64,000 nucleotides of DNA from Antedon mediterranea. Its lineage: Eukaryota; Echinodermata; Crinoidea; Comatulida; Antedonidae. The stretch covers positions 16,437,001-16,501,000 of the forward strand of contig NC_092674.1 of the NCBI RefSeq assembly GCF_964355755.1. Reading direction: 5' to 3'. Position numbers and translations under genes: made by a program. Within the stretch, counting starts at the first letter, position 1. Each line of letters starts with the position of its first letter. Of the stretch, positions 1-10,500 are shown in pieces. Under the pieces are notes generated by a model. It saw nothing but the letters and a program-made list of their open reading frames with translations. It did no database searches and was not told the origin of the DNA.

Positions 1-50
1 ATTCACATCATTTCCGGTAGATTTTGTCGCGCTTCGATGAATCTCAGAAA

Positions 51-857
51 TCACAAATGACCGCTAGAGGGCTCACTACTTTTTGTAGTGTAATGTGGAT
101 TACGCCCGTATAACAATTCAACAGGTAAAAAGCCGGTGCTTTCTTGAGGAACCTCTCGATACACGAATAGTAGTGGATAAATATATCTATCCCAATCAGT
201 AGGGCGTTCTTCGCACATTTTTTTCAACATGGGCTTTAACGTTCCGTTAAACTTTTCTACTAACCCGTTGCACATCGCATGACATGGCGTGGTCTTTACA
301 CTACGTATATATAACAATGGCGACATGAATTGAGAGCCCCAATCGGTAAGTATTTCCGTTGGGAATCCTAACCTAGAATACATTGACACAGCATTTCTGC
401 TACCGTTATCGTATCAATATTCTTGATGGGTATAGCTTCCAGATAACGTGTCTATCAACACCAAAATAAATCGATGTCCCCTTTTTGTCATGGGTTTAAT
501 TGGACCTACTAAATCTACACCTACTCTTTGGAACGGTTCCTCGATTGTAGGCATTTTACCCAATGGTACTTTAAGGACCCTTCCTTTAGATACGGTTCGC
601 TGGCATATGTCGCACGACTGGCAAAATCTATGTACATCGGATTGCAACCCAGGCCAAAAAAAATGTGTTAAAATTTTGTCAGTGGTTTTCTTAACACCGA
701 GGTGACCACCTATAGATTCATCGGCCAACTGCAAAACTACCCCTCTAAGAGTTTTAGGAACAACTACTTGTCTTACTAAATTACCGAATTCCACCTTAGG
801 AGACAAAAACTCTCCACGAAATTCCGTCATTAAAGATGTATTTAAAGTAATTTCCAT
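51..857 (-). pseudogene. Broken integrase of the left-hand gypsy element
   Basis: Two minus-strand frames carry it. 857-414 holds the zinc-binding part (GGHLGVKKTTDKI, CQSCDICQRT) and the first catalytic Asp in VGVDLVGPI. 389-51 holds the second Asp (ILTDWGSQF) and the Glu (CNGLVEKFNGTL), followed by REVPQESTGFLPVELLYGR. The frame is lost between about 440 and 375. Only about 28 residues separate the second Asp from the Glu, against about 35 in the DDE family, so a small in-frame deletion is likely. Not functional. Confidence 0.85.
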
Positions 858-1314
858 TTCTAGTCATTTGTTTATCTCCTCTTTTTGCCAAATCTCTAAC
901 TTTCCCCAATGTAGAGTCATTATACTGATCTTCGATTAATTTTTCCTGAGTAGCTACTTTTAATTGTTTAAGGGGTTTTCTCACGGAATTGTGCTGGCTT
1001 CTAGTCATCATAGCACCGGATGGTTCTGCATTTTCGATATCATTGATTAACGACATTTTATTCTCTTTTATTATACCGTTATTAAGGGCCCAATTTTCTT
1101 CAGGATCATTCGGATCCCTTACCCCTGTAACGTTTCCAATAATTAATCCAAACACAGGATTTTCCATACAAATCACCTTTACCGATCCTGACAAAAATGG
1201 AGTATTAATATTAATTTTAGCTATAGGGAAACGTCTTACAGTTCCATCTATCAATACACACATACTAAATTCTCCCGTTAGTTGTTCCCGTTTCACAAAG
1301 GATCGTTTCACCAC
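796..1314 (-). pseudogene. Protease tail and linker ahead of integrase, gypsy element
   Basis: The run GLIIGNVTGVRDPNDPEENW near residues 56-75 matches the end of the aspartic protease domain in this element type (a family DLLIGN-P-type motif). It is followed by a charged linker (MMTRSQHNSVRKPLKQLKV) and FNDGISWR leading to integrase. The frame overlaps the integrase frame at 796-857 in another register, consistent with a frameshift. The catalytic DTG triad was not located with confidence. Confidence 0.6.
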
Positions 1315-1413
1315 GACACTACTTATTTGTCATAGGTACATGCATGTAAAAGTTACCCACAATCTGGCCTTTGGCCACTAGTGGTAACTTGTGGCATGGT
1401 GGTTTTTAATGTT

Positions 1414-1969
1414 TTATATGAAATAAATAAATAATATCCCAGAGTCACGCAAAGCTTCGGTAATATTATTTTCTACTAAACCTTTCCATACAGGCATACC
1501 CGCTTTATTTCCACACGCCGCTGTTAGAATAGGCAATTTATGACCACAGTTTAAAGTTAAGAATCCATCTTCCATAGCATGTTCAAAATGGGAATGAGAT
1601 CCCTCAACGATACATGCATGACTAAAATCGGCCCTATGCCTACAATTTCTCGCAAAATGACCCATTTTCCCGCAAATATAGCAAGGCCCACGCGAACTTG
1701 GTTGCTGACCAAACTGATTATAACAAGGTTTTGCCAAAATGTTGGTTCATACTTAGTACCCTTGCTTGCCCTCTGTTTTGAAATTGATTTTGATTTTTTC
1801 CTGACATGTTTACGCTAGAACGTGGTGACCAAGAACCATGTGCCTCGATATACTGATTAGCAAATGTAGCCATGCTAGACGCGTCTTTAGGTTTTCGTTC
1901 TTTAAGGAAAATCGCATGTACTTTAGAACAACAATTAAGAAACTGTTGTCTTAAAATTATATTAAACAT
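1414..1969 (-). pseudogene. Gag nucleocapsid (zinc knuckle) remnant
   Basis: CYICGKMGHFARNC near 1690-1650 is a CCHC zinc knuckle as in retrotransposon Gag nucleocapsid. Upstream, the frame 1969-1718 holds a Gag fragment (LNCCSKVHAIFLKERKP) in another register. The frame passes directly towards the protease region, as in a Gag-Pol precursor. Confidence 0.75.
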
Positions 1970-2167
1970 CCCATTAAAGTCTTTCCGATAACTCTAACCA
2001 ACGATTTAGGCAATTCTTTAAACGGTTTAAAAACTTTGTTCCGTTTTCACCGTGAGAAGAAGAAATATCTCTAAATTTTTTTCTAAACCTGTTAGCCGTG
2101 AGGTGATATGCTTTAAGTACGACAAATTTAACTTTATCAAAATTAGTTATTCCATTAGGAGGTAGCC

Positions 2168-2570
2168 TGATGGATTTGCATTGGTTGCCTGTTCAACAAC
2201 GTATTAAGTACAAACTTGCGTTGTTTGTATTCAAGATCCTAAATGACAGTGCTCCTGCTTATTTATCTGACCTTGTGGATCGTTACGAATCATCCCGCAG
2301 AGGCCTACGATCATTGTCACAAAGCCTTCTTCAAGAGCGTAGAGCGAAAAATCAGTGGGGTCAGAGATCTTTTTACGTTGCGGCCGCAAGTGTATGGAAC
2401 AGCTTACCAGCAACAGTTAAATGCTCAACTAGTCTAAACAGTTTCAAGACCAACCTAAAGACGTCGCTATTCGCTGATGTTCTCGCACGTTGTTAATGCA
2501 CAAAGCGCCATGAGCGCCACATGGGTGGAGGATACCGGCGCTATATAAGTTTTCATTTATTATTATTATT
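2168..2570 (+). mobile_element. 5'-truncated LINE (CR1/L2-like) 3' end inserted in gypsy gag
   Basis: A + strand frame (2170-2496) encodes the reverse-transcriptase C-terminal tail: LHWLPVQQRIKYKLALFVFK, then APAYLSDLV and SVWNSLPATVK. The 3' UTR ends GCGCTATATAAG and an (ATT)n tail at 2556-2570. It is opposite in strand to the host gypsy element. Confidence 0.8.
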
Positions 2571-2813
2571 AGAATTGAATACTCAAAAAGAGCATTACCC
2601 TGTAGTAATGCACCCAAATTATTTGCCCATTCATTTTAAGAAGTAGCGTATCTCTCAAATCGATGAATATATACATCTATATCATCTCTATCAGGGTTAA
2701 GTAGAGGCAATTTTGGCGCTCTCATGCTTTTGGCATTAAAAATCTTTGTATCTGCAGTAATGAGTTGTTGTGCCGATTTGGCTTATTCTAATTGCAGCTG
2801 TAGCTGAAGTGCT

Positions 2814-3113
2814 TTAAATTCTAACTCTTTCTTTTCTCTTTCCATCTTCATATCTTGTCTCTTTTTTCTCTATCTCAACTTTTAACTCTATTTCTTTCCT
2901 TTGTTTCATCCTTTTCTCTTCTTTTATCTCTAATGCTTTTTGTTCTTTCTCCACGTTTCTCAATTTAATTCTGAATTCTCTTTCTATATCACTCTGAACT
3001 TTTAATCTTTCTCTTTCTTCATCTATAAAATCTTTCAACTCCTTCCCTGTCAAACCTAATTTCTCTCCCACTGCCGTCAATTTCTCTATCTCCATATAGC
3101 TTGCCATGCTCAT
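2814..3113 (-). pseudogene. Gag N-terminal fragment
   Basis: Starts MSMASYMEIEKLTAVGEKL at 3113 and continues as a highly charged Glu/Lys/Arg coiled-coil-like stretch (ERERLKVQSDIEREFRIKL), typical of the N-terminus of Gag in this element group. The frame breaks near 2814, and the rest of Gag to 1969 is interrupted by the LINE insertion. Confidence 0.55.
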
Positions 3114-3297
3114 TAATTCATATATGTTTAGGGTCACGGTTACTGTAAAAAAAATAAATATGTATAATATAAAAAATACACGAAGGTAAAACAATACCCT
3201 CAAAACACATATATTGAGATTAGATACATACAGTTCAATTTCGATATCCACTTAATTATCTCTTGACTCCCGCACCAACCGCACACCAAACAAACCT

Positions 3298-3313
3298 CTC
3301 GGACGAGTTCCCA
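3298..3313 (-). other. Primer-binding site
   Basis: Minus strand reads TGGGAACTCGTCCGAG immediately inside the LTR, the form of a site complementary to a host tRNA 3' end (resembling the tRNA-Pro type sites of other elements). Which tRNA is not determined. Confidence 0.5.
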
Positions 3314-3316
3314 AAT

Positions 3317-3952
3317 TGTCACGGCAACATTTCCAGTGGGTTTGGTGTGTTGTGGAGGGTGGACTCAAGACAAGTATAATATACATATAAAACACTATAA
3401 TATATATATCCAGATTATCTTTTTATTACAAGGGTGCACCCAATCTGAGGTATATAAATATCTCTATAATACAAATAACAGGTGAATTATCTGAGTCCAT
3501 TTCCAATTTTACGTCGAAATACAGTACTCTTTGTTCAACTCACTCGCATATTTCCACTCCATCTTATCCATAATTTCTTCGATGATTTCTCTGATGTTTT
3601 CTAAGCTTAATCTTCTTAATCTTGACACTTCTCTATTCTCAAGTGGCACTGTAACACAGACAAATATTACCGTAGTATACAGTTCATTTACGGTACCCTA
3701 TAACATTCATTATACCAACAATCTATTTTATAATATAATTATTCTATTTATAATGCATCCTAATTCATTATAACTTGTTCGCAAATCCCAATTTCATTGT
3801 CTTCTGGTGACAATGCTCACTCTCTCCCCGTTGTCTACAAAAAGACTGTATGCGCTACTCCGCAGTCTACACAAAACATCGTTATTCAAATAATTTGCTC
3901 ATTACCATAATTATAGTGATCACCTGTTGGATTATTCCATTATTTTGTGACA
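3317..3952 (-). repeat. 5' LTR of the left-hand gypsy element
   Basis: Bounded by the inverted hexamers TGTCAC (3317) and GTGACA (ends 3952), so it has TG...CA ends. The inner edge lies 3 bp from a tRNA-like primer site. The second LTR is outside the window, so the boundaries rest on these end signals only. Confidence 0.6.
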
Positions 3953-3958
3953 CAGTTG

Positions 3959-4118
3959 CTGTGTACACCGGGGTAGCCCCCCTACTCTTCTCAAAAGATG
4001 TACTAAGATAGTCCTTATCCAAGAATACTTGTTCTACCACCAGGACCATGGAGCGAGTGAGCCTTAAATCCTTGTCGGTGTTATTTGCTACGTATTACGG
4101 TTCCACTGTCTTTACCGC
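3959..4118 (-). mobile_element. tRNA-derived SINE fragment (copy C)
   Basis: Shares the body of the SINEs near 9.2-9.9 kb (ACACCGGGGTA, GTTCTACCACCAG, GGTTCCACTGTCTT), but the tRNA-like head is truncated. It abuts the gypsy LTR end. Confidence 0.65.
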
Positions 4119-4403
4119 ATATTTCTATACGACTACGTGTTTTTTATTGCAGTGAAAGTGCGAAGCAACCATCAAGTTCTCATCCATACAGTAATAATAT
4201 GGAACACAATTCTCTTTAGCTCTTTTGTCATTTAGCACTTTCTGTATTAGAGGTGGTCCATTTAAATTTTTAAGCAAGCAGGGTAAAAAACTAATTAATA
4301 ATCACTAATCCATCCTCTATTTTAGATAAAGATTTTGATATAAATTATATTAATTGTGTATTAACAAGAAAGAAACTGAAATATCTGATTTATATTATTG
4401 CAG

Positions 4404-4531
4404 CTGAATTGTTATTTAATCAGGATTTAGATGGAGGTTTTCAAGAGATTATCAACACTGTCTACAAAGAAACAAGTAAACATCTTTTAGACATATTTTT
4501 CTCCAAGTACAAATTTTTGGATCATCTAAAG
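4404..4531 (+). CDS. TUBGCP3: TUBGCP3 exon a (first in window)
   Basis: Acceptor tattattgcag before 4404, donor gtaata at 4532. It encodes 42 full codons including [10 protein letters not shown], the conserved run just before the LLLGQGDF block. It starts with two bases of a split codon and ends in phase 0. Confidence 0.9.
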
Positions 4532-7500
4532 GTAATATTTTAATTTAAGCATATTTCATGCATTAAACAAACTAATAACTACATAAATGAATATGATTAC
4601 AATTTTGCAAACAAAAAATACTCCTCACCTATAAGAATTGTCTTGGATATAACATACTGAAATTTAAGAAAAAATTGATAAATCTTAGCATGTAAGTTTA
4701 CATTCATGTACCAAATGTACATTTCCATTTGTAGCTCAATGGCGGGTAGATCATAGGTATATATACTCTACGCTTACGCTAAGGTCAAATTTTCTATCGC
4801 AAAATTTGCGAAAGGTTGCCAATTTGTTTTCACAAAATTGAAAATTAGCAAATTTTAAAAACTATGAAAATGGCTAAATTGTTTGGTCTAGATACATCAA
4901 ATAAATATATAGGTTGTTGTCTTGTATTGTTTTTATCTTTATTCATTCCAAATTTGTGATTAAAATACCAATTTTAATTAACAGATTAGTAGACCACTGT
5001 TACCTCCATAATGTGATGATAACACTTGCTTTTTTTCAATAATATTCTACTTTACATGAAATTCACACTGCTTTAGACAACAATCCAGAGGATTGAAATA
5101 GAATATCAGTTCTTTTGATCTTGATGTTTCGTCACTATTATTATGCAAATTATGTTTTTTCACCCTGAGAAATATCCCGACTACAGACCGTGTTACAATC
5201 ATCAGCAAAATGCCAGATGTTTTTGTATTTAAATCAGTATCTTGTCATTCCTGCATTTGCCTAGTAATACATGCGATGACCTGGAACATGTGATATTCTC
5301 ATCACTGTCACCACATATATGATGACATAGGTTGAACTTTGATACAATACATGAAGCATATAGATTGAAAAAAAGAAAAAAAATTGACCCTAAGAGTAAT
5401 CAAGAAAAATAGGATTATAGACTTGGACATTCCAGAAGAAAAGTTAGAAATCTAAGATGCAAACTTGCATTATTTTCAATCAATGTAAAAATAATGATAA
5501 AAACTCTCCAAAAGCAGCACTGATATCAAATAAAATATGTGCAGTGAGCATCATTTGATACATTTATGGGTCTGAATTTATACACTGAACCATCCATTAA
5601 AGCAAGAACATAACTGTTTAACAGGTCAACACATGTAACATACGAATGACAAAGTTGCTGGATATTAATACTAATAATTGCTTTTTATGAAATCAAAATA
5701 TGTTATACTATATACATTAAAATTACAAGTGCGTCATTTATACGCCATTTTGTGAAATCACATTATCAATCATATCTCCATAATTCATTATCACATATTA
5801 ATGAAATTCACTACACGTAAATTTCAGGTCAAGGGTAAAAATATTTGCAAATAAAAACGTGCACGTAGGGTCATGCGAGTGAAATCGCGCATTAAAAATT
5901 TAAAAACCTCAAAATTACGTTTTGATCAATTTAGAGGATGAATTAGGCTTGTTTTAAAAAATTACTGCATGCGTACATAGAAACCGTATAAAATAAAAAT
6001 TGTTTGTACAAATTGCATTCTACTAATCTTACTACATTCACTAAATTTGAGTCCATGACTTAAAATAGTGCTATACTAGCATGTTAAAAATGACAAAATG
6101 TGCACATTGGATTTTTAAAATGAGTATAACTCTTAAGAATGGAAGGCGACTTCATTTTTTAAAACTTATTATGGAAGCCAATGAGTTGTAGAATGTATAT
6201 ACACATTAGATGTACAAAATGGTATGACGTCATCATTTGCCCACATGAATTTTTAAAATAGGGTTTTGTCCCCTTTTGTCATAGACCACCATAATCAACA
6301 GAACTTAACTTAATTTTTAATATAAGCTACCTCAACCAATTATATTACTCATGAGTTGTTAATATTTTTACGTCTTAATATTTGAATAACGGTGGTTACA
6401 TAATTTACCCTACAACGTATATTTAAATACCTTATTTACAGCTCTTTTGAATTAAAGTTGACCTTGATGTTTATAACTTATTATGAGAGCTGGTGAAATG
6501 TAGATATGAATTCATATAAAAATTAAGCCCATCGAATGTTGGCCAGTTGAAGTTAAAAAGTAGTTTTTTCATCTCTTTCGTCAAAGTTATAAAAATTTCT
6601 ATGTGGCAAATTTTCTTCCAATTATTATATTTTATTGCTCAATTCATTATCTTTCGATATTGTTATCCACAAGTTTATTTTGATACTGTCATTTGTGGCA
6701 AAAAATTAGTGTGTCCGTAATTTCACCAATTGTATGTTAACATATGTGCATGTTTAAAAAATATTAATGTCAATAAAATTATAAAAATGATCACCTATAA
6801 TTCGTCAAAGTGACGGATTAAATTCTAGTATTCTACTTTGTATTTGTGTTTAGGCTATGAGACGATACTTGCTGTTGGGCCAGGGTGATTTCATTAAACA
6901 TCTCATGGACTTGCTTGAGTAAGTAAATGATAATTAGTGTATTAATACAGCAGCAGATAAAAGCAAATACTTTTGTTTTAATATTCTCTAAGGACCATAT
7001 TGTATTTACACACAGATTTGTAATTTAGCATAAAAAAAAATATTTTTTAGAAAACTGGAAATAGGAAAAAAACAATAATACAATACAATATTTAATTTTT
7101 TAAGGGATGATTTGGCAAAACCTGCCAATGTTTTGTATTTGCACAATGTAACTGGTGTATTGGAGACTGCCATCAGAGGAACTAATGCCCAATATGATGA
7201 TCCAGGCATTCTCAAGAGACTTGATGTTAGGCTATTAGAGGTATGTTGAGTAATTATTAATGGATTGAGTGACGTATTTAATAATCAATCAATCTATCAA
7301 TAATTTTCACAGTATTTCAGAAATTAAATACTTTAGTGTATAACCTTTATCCACATGTATGGGGGTAATTATTAATTGATGTTTTATTGGGAAGGTGTTC
7401 CGGGCGTTTATTTAAATAATTTATACCATCCTAATTGGTATAATCAATACATTTTTTTGCGACACAGTGGGCCGATTTAGCCTAAGAAGGAAGACATTGT

Positions 7501-10500
7501 AGACGGCTTGCAACATGGGCATAAGTATCCAGGGTCCTAACAGATAGCGCACAGTATACATAAAATCCTGGCAGCTTACTCAAAAACTCGGCTATCGGGG
7601 TTGCATTCGATTTCAAACAAAAGCTCTTACCATTATTTCTCTCTATGTAATTTTATATACTTATTCCCCACAATATAGTTATACTCCTATGTTTTATGAA
7701 TATATTTAATTTGATCTTTATGTACTACTATACTTTCACACGCGCGGTCCAAAAATAAACAAAAAACTAAAACGGCTATCACCACCAATGGCCATCTTAG
7801 TTGGAACCAACCATGCAGGAAGTTGCAAGGTGATTGACACGCCTTACTGTGAACCCAGAAATTACTTTTAACGCGCGTAGAGTTAAAAATCAGCCGATGA
7901 CATCAGAAATTTTGTTATAAAACTCTTTATAAAATCTTCCTAAGATAGAAATATGGAACAATATCCTAATAGTGGAAACTAATGTTATCAAATCTACGTT
8001 TCGCGGTACATCTGAGATAGATAAGGTAGGTATCCAAGGCGGAGATTTGTACCGAAGTTTTTCCATTGTGCTCGCCTATGTCAGAATTAACCATAATTTA
8101 TATATAGATACAATATTCTCTTTCCGTATTTGATTATCATCAAGTCTCTGTATTTCTCATTCCTGTCTGTTGTAAATTTATTATTGTTGGAAGAACTCTT
8201 TTTTTTCATCTTCTTTTCATCTAGCCCAACTGGGCTATGACATTTAGAGTTTCGAAAATTCCACATTTTAGGTTTAATTTGAACTGTATATTTAAGGTTA
8301 TATGTACATTATTTCTAGTCATTCTCCGTAAACCGGAAAATGGCAACTTTATCGTCCTCAAAAAATATGAAAATATCGAGATCAACAAACAACGAAAAAG
8401 TTACTTACACGGCACCGATAGGCCTATAAAAACAAGTTATCACTATCGAAAAATGTACTACATTTTATAAATCATAAATCTTACATCAATGTTTCGCCAA
8501 AATCCACATAGTAAAGACACCAGGCCTAGTTAACTAGGCCTAAAGTTGGTCCGGAGCCGTTTCACGACTAGGCTAAGCCTAGGCTAGCCTAGTACTACGT
8601 ACTAGCCTGGTAAACTGATGATAATGTTCAAACCATTTCTAAACAAGTTTGTTGCGTTAAACTCGGCCACTTACAGTGAAACACCAAAAAAATGAGGGTA
8701 TACATACAATAAAAAAATTAAAGACTTCATATTGAAAATGACTCCATTATTTTTTATTCAGAGATAACAAACACACATGCCAATCCGCAAAAACCTTTGT
8801 AATGCTTCGGCGGCGGCATAGCTAGCGCGCGACCGATACACAATGCGCCAAACCATCGCTGTACGCGCTATTGTGATGCGCGGTGTATGTTATTTCGACA
8901 GATACCATTTTGACAATCGTTCGTAACCAGATTAGTTACTTTCAAAAAGTAAAATATTGATGGTCCAGACCGAATATAGTGTCCATATTTATAGTATATA
9001 CCAATAATTAACCTATCTACCGGATTTCGTAAAAAAACGCGAAACACGAAGATCTTTGTGTTTGGCAGTCAAGCGTTGTTTCCAAACACGAAGATCTTCG
9101 TGTTTGGCAGTCAAAGTGTTAATAGTAACTAGTTATAAATGTTCTTTCATAAAAGCCTAACTGTCCTATTCAACTTGTATTGAATAGATCAGTGATTGAT
9201 TGATTGATTGAAATATATATTTATACTGGGTAACCTCTTCAGTCAAAGACTGGTTTCCCAGAGGGCCCAGTTGGTGATCAGTGGCTGTGATGTACTAATA
9301 CACCGGGGTAACCCCCTACTCGTCTCGAAAGATGTACTAGGTTCTTTAAAGTGCACACGAGCAAGTTGTGTACACTGGACCTACGGTTTATAGTCCTTAT
9401 CCGAGAAGACTCGTTCTACCACCAGAACCATGGAGTGAGTGAGCCTCGAACCCCTGCCGATGTTATGGCTACGTGATTACGGTTCCACTGTCTTAACCGC
9501 TCGGCCACTCACCCACCCAGTAAATCTTTCAACTCTGGAAAATATTTTTACTAATTAAACTCATAGTTAGTGAGTGACCGAGCGGTTAAGACAGTGGAAT
9601 CGTAATCCATAGCCATAACTTTGGCAGGGGTTCGAGGCTCACTCGCTCCATGGTTCTTGTGGTAGAACAAGTCTTCTCGGAAAGGACTATAAATCACACA
9701 GGTCCAGTGTATGCATAGTGCTTGTGTGTACTTTAAAAAACCTAGAACATCTTTCGAGACGGGTAGGGGATTACCCCGGTGTACTAGTTCACACACTGCC
9801 GTTGACAAACGTAATGGCGTATTAGTTGGCTGCCGATGACATGAGGTGACCCTTAGGGGAGAAGAATGTTTAAAGGGTGTAACATCTAAGTCCACAGCGT
9901 TCTGATCTTGATGAAATAGCGCTATATAAATGTCGCATTATATATTATATAAACATTAGCAATCTTACTGAACCATGGAGATAATAATATGAAGCTGAAG
10001 ACCAGTGTAAAAGTACTGTGTGACTTAAAAATTTTACAGGTATCACCAGGCGATACTGGTTGGGATATCTTTAGTCTTGATTATCATGTGGATGGGCCAA
10101 TTGCAACAGTTTTCAAGTCAGAATGTATTATTATGTACCTACGTGCTTTTAATTTTCTGTGGCGTGCAAAGCGTATGGAATATATCTTAGCTCAGGTATG
10201 GCGTGGACAGATGACCTATGCTAGAATGCTTAAGGCAATTCCAGGTATGTGATATTTAAGGTATAAGACCGAAAACATTGTGACAAGTATTACCATTATA
10301 TATGATTATTATTATACATTATTAAGTATTTCTTTCTTTTCACATAAAAGGTTGAATTAATACAGACAATAGCATTGTTTATTACTATTTTTTAATCCAG
10401 ATTATGACAAAAAGTTTAACACCAAAAAACCCAGTTCTACCTCTCCTTTCTTTTATTAGAAATGGCACCGGTCTTACATCAGTGTCATATGATAGCTGCT

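Larger units (their letters stand above)
1..3952 (-). mobile_element. Ty3/gypsy LTR retrotransposon, Gmr1-like order (decayed, runs off left edge)
   Basis: Read on the minus strand from the right: LTR 3317-3952, primer-binding site 3298-3313, gag start near 3113, gag zinc knuckle near 1670-1695, protease-like segment and linker 1314-800, integrase 857-51. Integrase directly follows protease, with no room for reverse transcriptase or RNase H between, so those would lie left of the window. This gag-PR-IN order is the hallmark of Gmr1-type Ty3/gypsy elements described from deuterostomes. Several frameshifts, a LINE insertion at 2168-2570 and a shortened integrase show the copy is dead. Confidence 0.8.

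Noticed and set aside
1-4403. Upstream TUBGCP3 exons
   Set aside because: No GCP3-like peptide was found; the region is filled by the gypsy element and a SINE.
9551-9895. 114-codon minus-strand frame
   Set aside because: Antisense of SINE copy B; a similar peptide in the copy A frame (9208-9393) merely reflects the inverted SINE pair.
9989-10252. 87-codon frame starting at ATG 9989 as a separate gene
   Set aside because: Only 10040-10244 is exon (TUBGCP3 exon d); the rest is intron read-through.
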